From NCBI GenBank assembly GCA_003290165.1, contig QNQO01001860.1:1-64000 (forward strand): a stretch of DNA of 64,000 nucleotides, written 5' to 3'. Below are positions 10,324 through 25,300 of the stretch, piece after piece (position 1 is the stretch's first letter; every line of letters begins with the position of its first letter). Below the pieces are notes generated by a model that saw only the letters and a list, made by a program, of their open reading frames with translations, searched no databases and had not been told where the DNA came from. The position numbers were made by a program, and so were the translations under genes. This stretch comes from Berberis thunbergii (taxonomy: Eukaryota > Streptophyta > Magnoliopsida > Ranunculales > Berberidaceae).

Positions 10324-13300
10324 ATGGCGGAAGCGAGGGCAGTGCGAACGAGCAAAAGATCACCAAAGTTTCTCGAGGTTTACGGTAATTTTTTTTCTCG
10401 AAATCCATCTATTTTCAACAAGTATCTCTCTCTATGCTTCCATTTGTTTGAATGCTCTCTCTCTCTCACTCACTCTCTTTATTACGATAGGTTGGGATCT
10501 ACTGCTGGGTTCAATTGCGGCATTCTATGTCTTGATGGTTCCTTACACCAAGGTCGAAGAAAGCTTCAACGTTCAGGTATCATGATCCCCAACCCAATTT
10601 TATACTTCCATTCGTGGTATGTTTCTGGACTTGAAAAAAAACTCAAAACCCTAGTTTTGAACTTCTAGAATTCGATAGTGATTGTTTTTAATAAGAAATT
10701 TTGATTTCACCAATAAGTTAAACTATTTTCATAAATACTGAGCTCCATGAAATCATTCTGTCTCTGTTTATTCTAAAAGTTTGCACTTACACAATAGCTC
10801 AAACTGATAGAGAGAAAAGGCGAACTTAAGAATATAAAGAGTTGGTTCCAATGGAAAGCACATTGGGGTAGGAATGTGCTAGACAGCATGTTGGGGAAGG
10901 AAACTGTATTTATTATCATCGGATTATTTGGACATGTCTAATATGATATGACATTGCAAAACTACTTATATTCCGAAACTACTTATCGGTCTCTTACTCA
11001 GCAGAAAGCTAGTTGTGTTGGCCTTTCTTGAGACAACAATGGGAGGAGGGTCCATTGTTACTTTCATAAAAAGGACTAATGTTACCCATGTAGAGCTTCT
11101 GGGGATTAGACATGACATGTGGTCTACTTTCTGGTTTCGGTGCAAGCTGGCACTAAAGAAACCATTATAATTGTTACAACCCAACATAGCACCTAGGTAG
11201 AGCTGGCTACGCGGGGAAGTTGTTGGGAGAGATTCTCAAAATCGCTAAGGATTGACAGATGTATGATTTACCCAAGTGTCTTTGGGGAAACCAATGACCC
11301 AATAGACCTTATAGCTAAATGGGGAGAAGAAGAAATGATTATTCACACTCCCTCTCCTCCTAATGATCTCTATGAGATGGTGAACAAAGATTCTGTGTCC
11401 TCATATCATTGTGCTTTGCTCTTTCATTTCTGTAGGTGCTCTGTATGTGAGTACAGTTTATTTTCCTTTGGTTTGTAAAATTCTTGGCTAGCTATGTAGA
11501 GTTCTAGGCTAGCTGCCAGATAATTTGTTGGTGGAGTTGTTGTGATGGAAACAAATAAACAAACAAACCTTTTTTTCTTCGAAACAAATTACAAAATTTA
11601 GGTTGTAGTCTATTTAAACAAAACAAACCCCTAACCTAATCCTAATACTAATCAGGATTTAATAAAGATCGACCCAATTATTAAAACATAAAGCCTAATT
11701 AAATTAAATTAAGTAACCTGTTCTGATTATGACCATGCAAGTCGTCATTAACCTTTTTCTATTCCACTTCATTCATCTTCATTTTGCTGCAAAGAAGACG
11801 AAACTCCATGGTGTACTAAAAGACTGTAGACATGCACTTTGTAAGCTTATGAAACAATGAAAACATGTTGCATTGATATGTTCATCTTGGGCTTTACTGT
11901 AGGTTTTCTCAGCTGTGGTCTCTCTAAAATTAGATCTCTTCATCAATTAGATGCAATAGCCTTTTAGCTTAGCCAACGGGTGCAAACTTAGGTGGCAGAT
12001 TTGTGACGGATGATGTCACAAGACCAGGGATTCAAACATTGCTGAAGGCATTTAATGATTCTGGGATCCAATAAAAACCGTGCTCGCCCTGAAAAATCCC
12101 TTTAGTTTAGTTGCAACTAAACCTACAACTTTAACCAAAAATGGCTTATATTCCAGATTCTCGTTAATTTGATCCAGCCAGTCAATAAAGAATTAATATT
12201 GTCACTAGGTCCAACAAAGGTTGGAACATCTAATTTGATACCCCCACACCCACACGTTCCAAACCATCTAACAAAACGATCAAAGTAGTTTGACAATACA
12301 TTAAAAAATCATCACCTCAGAATGCATCACGTTGAAATCGTCCCTTTGATTGGGAGGATGAATGGCCTTGTCACGGTGGATCATAGAAATTCATATCCTG
12401 GTCATAAGTTGTGGCTCGTGGCGGTACATGATCAATACTAGTTGCCAATAGCATCTAAATCAGATTATGAGTCATCAGAAGCCTGTGGTGGTATAAGGTT
12501 AGTCATTTAGAAAGAGTTTTAGGGCTTGGGGTGAAGATAATCGACTCTGCAATTTCTGCATGATGATCATCTTTTCCTCTTGCTTGTTTAATTGGGATTG
12601 TATAGTACTCACATGGTACAAATGATAGTTGTATAGTTTTTATTAGTGCCTTGCACTCATCTTTTTCCCATGGCATATACTCAACCTGATATATATTGTT
12701 TTTTTGATAAAAAAAAATCTTCTGTAGACTTAGTTGCAATTGAGTCAAAGTTTCATGGTCGGACTTTCTCGGACGTGAAGAGCTGTGTGTTCAATATTTG
12801 TTTTATGACGTTTCACATAGTTCAGGAGGATTTCACATAGTTCAAGCTCTAAATCTCCTGAATCTCCTTCAGGAAGGGTTTCATGGTGTTTAGGTACTAA
12901 ATCTCCTCTTTCCTTGGGCTTCAGTCTGGATTGCATGGAATCCATGGATTTGGACACAGGTACAAATAGACACGATACGGACACCGCAATATGACACATT
13001 TCCAAAAACCATGATACGGGTACGGGTAGAACAGAACATTATCATAGGTAATGGACTATTACGCAAATAGAACTAGTCAAATTCAGGTAAAGACAGGTTT
13101 CTTAATGGACTATTATGCAAATAGAACTGGTCAAATTCAAGTTAATATTTACCAGCCTAATTCCAGTGGAATACTTGAAGGAAACATGATCATTTTGATA
13201 CTTGCTAGTTATTACTGTTGAAATATTTAACATTCTCGTACTCATTCCAGTTCTGTTTGAAGTTTTTATATTTTTGTTGATGTTATTTATTTGATGCTTT

Positions 13301-16300
13301 TGCACTTAATATGTTTCATTTGCTGTTGATCAAGGCTACACATGATATACTATATCACCGATTTGATTTAGAGAAGGTGAGTTTGCCAATTGACATTTTC
13401 AATCTGTTTATCACATTTTTTGAGTTCTAGAATTGAAAACTTGGTGATTTTGCTACAGTATGACCATTTGGAGTTCCCTGGAGTTGTTCCGCGTACATTC
13501 ATTGGTAAAGTGCTTATTTCGCATGGATTGAATTCTTTCAAATTTTTAGATTCCACTTCTAAACATATCACAAATATCTATAGAAGACTTGCCTTTTGAC
13601 CAATATGCTCGTGGTCACTGCCTAAGAAATTTGTAAAATGTCATCGTCAGTTTTAAAACTTCTTGATTACTTTGGAGTCATAACATGATAATATTCTTTC
13701 TCCACATTTCCATGAAGGCATTGTTTATGATTGATGTAAAGGCCAAACGATGGTTGGTAATCTCGGCAAGTGGAACAATGTTTTCTCACTATTACCCCAA
13801 TATATATATATATATATATTTTTTTTTTTTCAAATCATTTGGTATCAACTTTGTTTTATTTCTTAGAAAGGACCATCTCCTCATTCCTTATCCATTGTAT
13901 TCTATTGATTTCTTTATCTTGGATAATGCAAACCGGCCCAAGGTACATGGTTTTCTTTATGGAAACTAATTTGGAAATATTTAGGTCCCATGTGGGGATG
14001 TGTGGAAAGAAACAAGGAAAAGTAGAAATGCTGTACTACCTTGGAAAAAGTAAGAAACAATATGGGAGACGATGAAATCCCAATAAAAATTCTTAATACA
14101 CTAAGCAAACATACATGCATAATAGACATTAAAGTATGCTATGAAAACCATAAGTGTTATTCGCGCAAAAATGCTCAACTAAATAAACATTATAACCAGT
14201 GTTGCAGACTTGTAAATTAGGTTGTAAATAAATTCAGAATCGCATGATAACTTCATGGACATGGTCTATCAGTCATGCATAAGTTAATACACTAATTATA
14301 AAAAGTCTCGCTATATAGTAGTAAGTAGTAACTATCAAACTAGTCTAGCAGCGTGCTTACGACTGGTAGCACTACAATGTAAGCTCAAAATCTATCTCAC
14401 CCTTTCCAACTGAAGTAATTACTTCAGAAATTTTTTCAATGATGAACAACAATCGCATTAGTAAGACGTATGTTATTTAATCAGAGATTAATCGGCGATT
14501 AATCCCCAATTAATCTCTTCTCGCTAGTTGAATATTACGATTTTTTTAATTAATCGTTTGAATAATCTCTAACCGATTAATCAGCGAGAATTAATGATTT
14601 CTCACCGAGTTACCAATTAATCGCTTTCCAAACTCACCGAATAATCGATCCATGACACTATGTTATAAATAAACAAGAAAAATTAATGTCATTTTTTAAC
14701 AATTTTTCATAACCTCATCAATACTCTACCATAAGGCAATACCAAGAGTGTCTGATGAGACTAGAAAGAAAGAAAAATCAAAGAGAATATATAAAAAAAT
14801 ATCAATGAGAAAAGGAAAAAACAACCAAAACTAAATAATATGAAAAGCCGTGCATTTATTTAACATTTAATTTTTTATTTTAATTTTTTCGTATAATTTT
14901 CCTTAAATTGTGAGATGTGATATTTACTACTTCAATATAAATTAATTGCCATTTTTTCCTTGTAGTAAACATATTACATAGAAGGATAGAGAAAATATGT
15001 TTATAAAATACATGCCGATTAATTCCGAGCAATTCTGGTTAATCCCTATTAATTTCATAACGCTCTTGAAACGATTAGGGTCCGATTAATGATTTAACTG
15101 CATAGAATAAGACCAAGAAATTAAAAAATATCATAGTTTAAGCTTGCATAATGCATGTACGTAAACATACTACCTATGCAGTTAAAGTGGATAATGGACC
15201 CATAACGGTCCAAGAGCGTTATAGACTATAACGGGATATACCTAGATATAACGGCATATAACGAAATAGTTTTTTAAATATATATTTTAATACCCCTACA
15301 AAATATTAATGTATTATAGTAAAAAAAGTAAATCATGTTCATAACATTAAATTCAAAAACAAAAAATCTTAATAAAAAACATATTCCCTTAGTATGAGAG
15401 TGAGATCGCAAGAGAGAGTGCGATCGACTCTTCGTCTTCTTCCCTTCTTCTTATCTCATTCTCTGTCAAACAATAAGGTCTAGTTGGCGACGGCGAGCTC
15501 TGGTCCTTTTCTATGAGTCTAGGGTTTTTGTTCGATCGAGAATGAAATAGGTAATTTTTTTTAATATATAAGAACAAAACGCTAAAACGACGTTTTTGAA
15601 AAAAACGTTAGCTCAATAACGGCCACATAATGCCGTTATATCGAAGTTGTGATACCATAATGTGATACTGTCATAACGTAACGACTCACCCACGTTAAGA
15701 GTTATATCGGCGTTATAACGTTGTTTTAACTACACAACATACCACCATATATATATAATTTAAGTGTACGCAGTTATTTTGTGGTCCTGGATTACATTGT
15801 CACAAATCTACCAAATGACCGTACATCCTTCAAAATTTGCCAAGTGATTTAATCAGCCGTCTTTCTCGTCACGAGGGCATTGTAGTTAAAGCGTTGAGGC
15901 GGAGGGGCATGAAAACGCCTCGGGCGTGAGGCGTGAGGTGAGGCCTCACTTCACTGAGGTGGTCTTAACATATTATACAATTTTTTTTATAATAAATTGA
16001 AACATATTAGCATAGTAATATACATCATCATTTTGATAAATATCATAAGTAAATATGTATAAAAAGTGACACAACTACCTAGAATCAAAATATTTTTTAA
16101 AGATTTTTTTCATAATAACTTGAAACATATCAGCATAGTAGTATACACCATCATTTTGATAAGAATTATAGGCACATATGTACAAAAAGTGATACAATTA
16201 CCTAAAATCGAAATGAAAATATAATAAAGTTGCATAGCATAGCGAAAAAATGCACTAAATAAGTGTCAAGTCAAGTAACTTGCAATCATCCACTAAATCA

Positions 16301-19300
16301 TTAATAATCAATAATCTTGACAAAATAGAAACTTGAGAATATTGAACATTTGTTAAAAGAAATTGTTGAAATGGTTGGTAAAATCCACAAGTATAATCAC
16401 TATTGGTATTCCAAAAGCATAAAAATTATTGAACTAAGCTATGAAAAATTAAGATTGATGTTGATCACAGATTGATCAAAACAATGTATTTTTCTCCAAA
16501 AAATATAAAAAGTGACAAATTTATCAAAATTTAAAAACGTTTTTTATGTTGTTTTTATCAAATTGATCAACTATTACACCAAGAAACATAAAACCTTATT
16601 ATAGAGTGGGTTGCAATTTCTTTTTGTTGCAATTAGGTTGTAAATTGGATGAAAATGGGTTTCAATTGGGCTGGCTACAACCAATTTTTGGGCTGAGGCG
16701 GTGCGAGGCGGACGCCTCATTTCACCGCGCTGCATTGCCTCACTTTGAGGCGGAATTTGTAAAAACGCCTTGAGGCGCACCTAGATGGTCGCCTTGAATA
16801 CACTACACAAGCGAACCATGCCCAATCATATCATAGTTGTACCAATGAATTGTTTTGATTCACATGAAAGTTACCATTGAAAGGGAAGTGGAGATTTATT
16901 TATCTGGTTGAGACATTGCCACCCCTTTTCAGTTCGTTTTTAAATTCACATTGTAGAATGTGTTGGGCCCACTAATGATAAGATTCCCAACCCTTGGATC
17001 TTTCGTGCTTCTTGCCTTTAGATATGTTTATCTTTACTCCTCAGGTGCAGCACATCGCCATCATATCTGAATTTCAAAAACTAGCCTCATGACCCTTTGA
17101 AATGAAAGCGGGATTAAGGGCGTCTCATAGGGATATCTAGTACAAGGTTTTATTTGTTTGCTTTCCCACTAATTATTTTATTGTTTTTTCAGTACTATAT
17201 ATCCTCTCAAAATGTAAATAAGAGAGGTTTATGTGCTTGTACATGCCCAATGTACTCTTAAGTCTCAACTTACATTGCGAGTTTGGTTATTTCATTCCTA
17301 TTTTTTAATATGATTGAGATCATTTATAAAATGATATGCCTTACAGGTGCTTTGCTTATATCAATCTTGGCATCACCACTCATATTAGCAATGGATTCAC
17401 TGAACTTGCCAAAGCTTTATAGCCTCTTTGTAGGTTAGTTATTGAATGCCTTGAAATGTTCATCAGATACCTACAATCTCGCTGTTCATGTTATTGAAAA
17501 ATTATTTAAGTTATTGTTTAGTGCAAAGTTGACCCTAAAAAAAATCTCAAAAAGATTTGTCATTTGCTTACATATCCATAATTTCTCGACTTCATTCTGA
17601 AGTGTGCGAGGAAAAGTTTTCAAGGTGGATGACTAATTATTAAATTGGTCACCTAGCCATCAAGTTCACATACCTTGAAGTTGAAACCAATTGTACCCTC
17701 GTATATGTTTAAGAAACTTTGTAAATGAACTTTTGAAGTAGGATATGAGGATGTTAGCTAATCAACCTTTTCGTGTTTGCATTTTTAGTTGCGATAGCAT
17801 TTTTTCTCTCTAATTAATGTGCTTGGCCTCTTGTTTTTTCAGCTAGTTGACCTTCTCAATCAATAAATGGTGTATTTCTCTCTGATTTTTTTCTAACATT
17901 ACTCCTGCCTGTTTTATTGTTTAAAAAAAGAGTAGGGTAAGAGGGTAGGTGTTTCAACTTCAACGTATGATTTGTAAATTTCTCTCACTTTGGGTTATGG
18001 GGACTGAAAAACTCATCATTATTATTATTACTAGTAGTAGTTCTATTGTTATTATTTGTATTATTATAATATGATAATTATTGATTGTTGTTATTAATTA
18101 GCTTAACTAGTTAAATGTTAAGTCAAAATCATGTCACATCTTGTAAAATACATTTTCTAAATACGTTTCCAAAAATCAACCTTTCTCTCTCTTTGACACA
18201 CACAGAAATATACTTATCTTACCTCTCCCTTGACGGACGCTATTCCATTCCTTGTGAATAATAGTTAAATTAAAGAAAGATATAATTATTGTTAAAATTT
18301 CCCCGTGGACTATTTCTTTTCCAGGGTATGTAAAGTAAACATCAATTATAAAATCCATATTTTCCCACTAACATGACAATTGCTACCACCAGCACCACCA
18401 AGATTGGAATCACCAAGATAGGTTTAACATGACAATTGCTGAAGGTGATAAATGAATTGTAAAGAGTTGTGAAATTTCTGTATCTCATAGCTCTTCTTAG
18501 ACGGCAATTCCTCCTTCAGCTACAGTTTTAGATTTACTCAAGAAGAGGTCATAAATGATGGGGAAAAAATGTTTTAGGATTCTGTTTCCGTAATCCTATT
18601 CAAAAGATATAGCTGGACTGAAGTGAGGCTTCAAGTTCATTATTGCTATCTCCCAAGCACACTCATAAGGAGCATGGGAGAGATTGGTGTACCACCCACA
18701 ATTTGAGAGACTACTTTTCTTGTATCACAGTTATCTGAATGGTACATTCTTCCCTGCAAATCTTCAAATCCATTTGGACAAAAGACTTGAATGAAGTATT
18801 TTGACTCTTCTAATGCCTAGACTACCGCCACCATGATTCTTTCTGTGAATAATGATATCCATTCTCTTGCTAGTGAAGCATATTTGGTAGGATTAACAAC
18901 CACTTCCTCACATAAATTGCCTCACAACAAATAAATAATATTTGCTGCAAGCTATTAAAGTTTTATTTGCTGCAAGCTATTAAAGTTTTATATTTTATTT
19001 ATTAAAGTTTTATTTATTTATTTTTATTTTTATATTAAAGTTTTATTTATTTATTTTTATAAAGCTATCAAATGAAAATTCGTCAGCGGTTGTATTTCTC
19101 TTTTCCTCTTTTTATCAATTGAAACCTGGTTGTGGTTCTATTCTTTAATTATTATTCCTTCTCATAATGTGTATATGTCCCCTTATATAATGCATTTCAT
19201 TTTTATTCGTTTTTCTAGTTCGTTTGGTGTTAGGCTGCATTATATTATCAACATTACGTTTCTTCCGCATTCAGGTAAGGTCGTAATTTACAAGTCATAT

Positions 19301-22300
19301 GCTTATCTTCAATATGGCCTTTTCATGTTCGTGTCGATGTTAAATACTTTTTTTAAAAAGTTTAATTGTTGTTAAGCATGGATTTACCTTACTAGCTATT
19401 AGTTATACAACATTTGTTTTTAGTTCTAATCAGAACTTTAGTTTTGAATAAGAAGTGACGCACTTTGACTGGGTGTTGTATTTAATTCTAATCAAAGCAA
19501 ATGTTCTTGATAGGTTATGAATTCAGAACAATTTAGTAAGGCGGGGGGGGGGGGGGGGGTGCTCGGTGCTTAGTGTTCACTGCTGAGTGCTTAAGTACCG
19601 ATTGCTCAAATAAATGAACCACCCCGTTAAGCTCCAATACCAAAACATCTTCATAATTTATGGTTTTGTATATCTATTAGCCCATCTCTAAATAAGTGTA
19701 TAATTGGGTGTTAATGAACCATTTATACGCTTGGATCATGCGTCCTACATCTTTATTTAAAACAAATAAGTAAAATCATGTGTCTTATAGTTAGACAATG
19801 ATTGGAGATAGTGATATTTAAGTAGCAATATTGTTAAATAATAAATGTCCAACAATTGGATTTTGCCAGTACGCATTTCATATAAAACCTAAAACAATTA
19901 CAGTCAATGTTAGTTTGATAAGGGGGATGTGCTAGAATTGCTCCTAGCCCCTGGAGAGGTAATGGTTGTGGTAGGTTGTATTCCACATGCTAAGAAAGTT
20001 GTCCAAGTAAAGAGGAACCTCCACTCTTCTAACACCGCGGTCTTTTCAGCTCCATCTCAGGGATTGTGCAAGTTGGTATCACAAGTTTTAGGAGTTCGAT
20101 CCCCACTAGGATTGATTTCTTAGTTAATTGGCTTGAAATTGCCTTGGCTTTCTCCCAAGTTTCTCTCGCTCTGCAGCAACGTTGGTCGATCTCAATCTTT
20201 TTTCTTTCATATTAATGGTTCCCAGCAGCTTCTTTGTTAGTAGTGCTATTTAATCTATAGTCTCTGTATCGAGTCCTCGCTTATCCGTTTCAACCATATT
20301 TTTCACTTTATCTTTTTTTTGTTTGATTTTGCCTCCACAAGCATAAGAAAAAAAACTGATTTTGCTATGATACCAGATAACTATGTTCTCAGAAGCTTTG
20401 CCAAGGATTTAAAAGCTCTATTTTTTTCTTTAAAGTGCCTTTCCTTGGCCTTAGAGCTACAAGGTCATATACTAGTAAAGGCGAAAAATACCACTTTCTT
20501 TAAAGTGCCTTTTCTTTAAGGTCTTTTTTTTCTTCTTTAAATCTATCCACTTTTTAGAAAAAAGGCTCAGTCACAACAACACCTGCCAAGATTTGGTGAA
20601 CCTTGGCGCCTCACGTCTTGCCTCACCCTTGACAACATAGCTAGATGATGAAATCTAACCTCTAAAACAATTACTCCAAAGAAAATAAATAATTGAAAGT
20701 AAAGAGAATAGTACAATAAAGATGAGCCTAAATAATCTCTCAGTGGAGTTTCAATTTCTTCAAAGCCGACTACAAACAATGTACTGAGGCCTTATTTATA
20801 ACTAAACTTTGCTTCCTAGCTAAGCAAAGATAAACCCTAATTTTTATTGCATCACTAAATTCCAAATCGTCACTATGGCCTACTAAGCTCGACCAAAAAC
20901 TGAAATAAAATTATTAAATTAGTTTAATTAATTTGAAAGAGATTTTGTTGTGGCTGATTACTTTTTTTTCTACCATATTATTACGGATGAGATATCAAAC
21001 AATCATCTTATTGCAACCGTACACGTGGCATAGGTCAACCCTAACACAACCGTACACGTGGCACAGGTCAAACCTAACACGAAAAGGCCTCAACACAGTC
21101 TAAAACATTCCCAAGTCAGGTCAAGCCCGGGCTCAGCCTAATCACTATTCAGCTCGTAAGTCAGACGCCCAAGCCTAAATTACGTGAGCTCGATGAGATG
21201 CAAATCTTGTAGCTTGGCCCAAGATAATAAGGCTCGAAAGCAGATCTCTGAGCTGTCACAAGTCCAATATCCATTTGCGCAAATCTTGGTCCAATCAAGT
21301 ATTGGGTCCTAAACAAAGCCAAGTTTCAAAGGAGACTCAATCATGGACAGACAAAATCCTGAGCGATATCTCCTCCATGCCCTCAATGATAAAGTCAGTA
21401 AAGGACTGAAATACTCGCTAAATAAGGTGAACTAAATGGATTAGAAATGTAGACACTTGCAACCCCAATTTTAACATCTAAATTCACCTTGCTCAGTCAC
21501 CTACCTATATCATCGAAATTTTTTCGACTACCACAACGGTGGTCCTTGACTCACCGCTGTTCATCTTGTAAGTCAGAAAGCGATCGACAAATTTGGATGC
21601 ATCAGACATGATTGAAAGAAGGTTTGCACTTGACCGAACCGGAGAGTTCTTGACAAAATAGATAACAGAAGGAAGCTCTGGAAGATAAAAATATCAAACT
21701 CTTCAAAAGCAGGCCTATATAGGCTTGCGTATGGGAGAAGTAATCACTTAACTGCTGTATAAGCATTAACTGCAACACACAAGCCGAAAATGCATCAAAA
21801 TATGCCATCATGGTGTCACGGAGGCATCCAGGCGCAGTTAGTTAATGGCCTTATACGCAACCCTACTAACTAGGAGGGAGTAATTGATAAGACATTAAAC
21901 AGTCATCTAACCACAACTGTATACATGACATTGGTCAACCCTAATACAGAAATGCCTCAGCATAGTCTTAAACAGGCCCAAGCTAGGTCCAACCCAGGCT
22001 CAGCCTAATCACTGTTCAACTCGTAAGTCAGGCGCCAAAGCCCAAATTATGCATGCCCATTGAGGTGCAAATCTTATATATTCATGACATTCTACCGATG
22101 TTATCTAGTTGATCACGTGAACATTAGGATATCACATGTTCTTTTATGAGCCATATCTCATGGTTAATTAGATTGCATGTTCTTTTGATAGCTTAGCCTT
22201 ATTTATATTATTTTTTTATAATTCTGATATACTGATTATTTTTTTCTGAATTTATATACTTACGTTCTTGAAGTGTCTTTATTTGAGCAGGTTAGGAAGA

Positions 22301-25300
22301 ACTTTGGCCACCAAGTGGAAGCTTTCTTTGTTATATTCACAGCTGTGCAGTTTCACATGATGTTCTATTGCACGCGCCCGCTACCTAATATATTAGCCCT
22401 GGGTTTGGGTAATTAGTTTTCACAATTTATGATTCCACCATATTTTCATATTCTTTCTTTTCTGCTTCTTCAAGTGTTCTTTCTTCTTCGCAATATATCA
22501 GTACAATTGTAACTGGTGAAATGCCTTTTGCTACTTCGACAAAGATGTTTTACCATGTAAACCATGGTCAATGCCGATTAGTTCTTCTACAGCCATTGTG
22601 CTACACTTTTAGGCCCTCTGGTGCATTAACACTACTTGTTATGCTTTCATTCATAATTCGATTAACTTATCTTAAAATAGTAAATAAAAACGTGTTTCCT
22701 AGGGACTGTTTCATTGAAGGAAAAAAGTATGGAATATATTGAAAAAGGATAGAAGAGAAGAGAGATATAGGGTGAAAGAGGATAGAACCTCTGAGATTCC
22801 ACATGTTTTCTCTCATGGCTATGGAAATTTTTTTGGGGGGACTAAAAATATTTCTTTCTTTATCTCCCCCTCCACTTTGTTTTTCCTTCTTGTGTTTTTC
22901 CCCCTCACGCCCTTTGACCCACGGTTTGGGAACTTTGATCCAAATTGTGGTGCATTCCAGCCCCAACTTACCAAAAGTGGCGTACCTGAACAAATTTGAG
23001 CATATTGGACTTGTATTGCTTAATAGGAAAACTATATAATATTTTGAACATTTAATAACAACAAAACTTTGTTAAAATGAGATAAGTTAGCCGTCATCCA
23101 TTCAAATTTGTCTCCAATCATGCTTCAAAAAGTTATAAGGATGACTTTTTAAACTGTTAAACCCCTAAAAAGTTTCAATGAATGGGATCTAAATGCAAAT
23201 CATACATATAAAGATGATTACATTGTGAGATGGGAAATTTGTGATGGAGATCTTGATGACATGTTAGCGATGTTGCAAAGAAAATGATGTACCACTTCAC
23301 ATGTTTCCTTGCCACTTCTTGTTCCTAACAAACTTCTTCTAGTAGGCCAATTATTTGTTAAACAATCTAGCATATCAGAATTGCAAGGGGAAATTTTTCA
23401 AGAATAAAGGACAAAGGAAAATTAGTTCAATTAGCTACTTAATATCTTCTATATTATTGTACTTTTCTGTAGTTAGACGAAAATATATTATAGAATTGTT
23501 TGGATTAGAGACTCAATAAACGTTTATTTATTATTTATTATTGTGCAATTTATGAATGTTTTAATGCATAACTATATACTTATATATGATTGCATTGCAT
23601 ATCCTACTAACCACAACCCAAATAAGACTTCCAAATTGATCTACAAGACTATCCCCTCGTATCGCGTACCACTAAAATAAAGAACCCTGCTATACCTACA
23701 CGACTTACCTGACCACAATCTATTTCAAATCTTACGATTCAAATGAAATCTTATTGTAGTCGATTTAAATCTGATAAGAAAAATCAAAAAATAAATAAAT
23801 CATACATTTTGATTTTCGAATCGCAATCCAAATCACGATTTGACCTTGAATATTGCAATTTGATATGCTAGCTTCATATAACTTTTCAAAGTTTTTAAGG
23901 TTGATTTTATTACGTTTATTTGGATATTTATTAATCTTAAATATTTAAAAAAAAGATTGTTTGACTAACACATTTAGTCGTATACCATCATTCAAAGTCA
24001 TACTCAAAGATTTAGAGACTTTTCAAGTCACAAAATAGCTAGTGGGCTTTCTTTTCACTCGCTAGTCCTGTTTATATTGCTTGGATCCAAGGTTTCAAAA
24101 ATCGCTAGGCAGTAGGTGAGCGGCGAGCAGGGGACTGATGCCCAGAGCATAGGCTGGTTGTTTTTTGTGTTTTATAATTTATAAAAGTTAAACACAATAA
24201 CATATAAATTACTTTAAATTCAATGCCAAGATAAATATGCAAAATGTATAAACATGAAAAATTAAGCATAATAGTATATAAATTAATGAGTAACCCTCTT
24301 CTCATTCGTCTCCAGGCATAATAGGCTTAATAGTATAGAGTTCGTTGAAAAACAATACTTGAAAAAAAAAAATTTAAGCATAAATTCATAATAGCATAAC
24401 ATAGAGTTTGCCTTTCAAAAAAAAAAAGCATAACATAGAGTTTCATAGAGGAAAAAAAACTTGAAATGTTAGGCCTCAAACTCTTTTTAGTATCATTCTA
24501 TTTCCAAGACTTTCTTGGTATCAGACTCAAACTCAACATCCTCCTCCTCCCTTTCGGTGTCATCCGAATACAAAATCTTCATGAAGTTATCTTACTTGAA
24601 CATTTCTAGAACTTCTTAGCTTAGAACACTATCCACCCCCTATACCTCTCCAACCATTTCCAATGGGTCAACTTCTTCATCACTACCATCAACAATCCAT
24701 CCTTGCACCTTATTAGCTTCACTAGCAAGTAGTAGATGTACTCCTTTCTCCCTTACCTTTGTCTTATTGTTGATAATCTTGGCATTCTTGTTGATAATCT
24801 TGACATTGAATTGGACATAGACTAAATTGTTCAACCTTGTTGCAATAGTTTATTATTTTTCTTTGTATGTACCCCCTTTCTCGCGAGTTTGAGAGGAGTC
24901 TGAGAGTGCAAGGTTGAGGAAGAGAGAGTATGTGTTGCGCAAGTTTGTCTGTCTACCGTGAGTCTTAATTTTTTTCAAATTAGAAATAAAAAATTCAAAA
25001 ACCCGCTCATACCCAGTCGCCGCCCAACCCGCCTACTTCCCGCCCAATCGCCGCCTAGGCCCCTGGCCGATTATTTTTTTTTCCGACTACCTATTAGTTT
25101 GGGAGTTTCCTTGTTAACTAATGCTGAGGTGCTGCCTAGGACGATTTTTAGAACACAACTTGGATTTGCTAAAGGAACACTCTTAACACCATGAAAGCTC
25201 TGTGTTGGAGTTAGTTATTTTGCCCCTTTTGTGGAATATTTATAATGTTCCCAACTCGCATTGCTCAAAGTTTATTACATATGGTTTCTAGTTGGCACAA

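Noticed and set aside
12503..13005. Minus-strand frames of 81 and 86 residues in ALG12 intron 2
   Set aside because: No motif recognised and several short repeats lie inside; not supportable as a gene.
13797..13835. TA/T-rich stretch as a promoter
   Set aside because: Simple (AT)n then poly(T) inside ALG12 intron 4, with no gene starting downstream.
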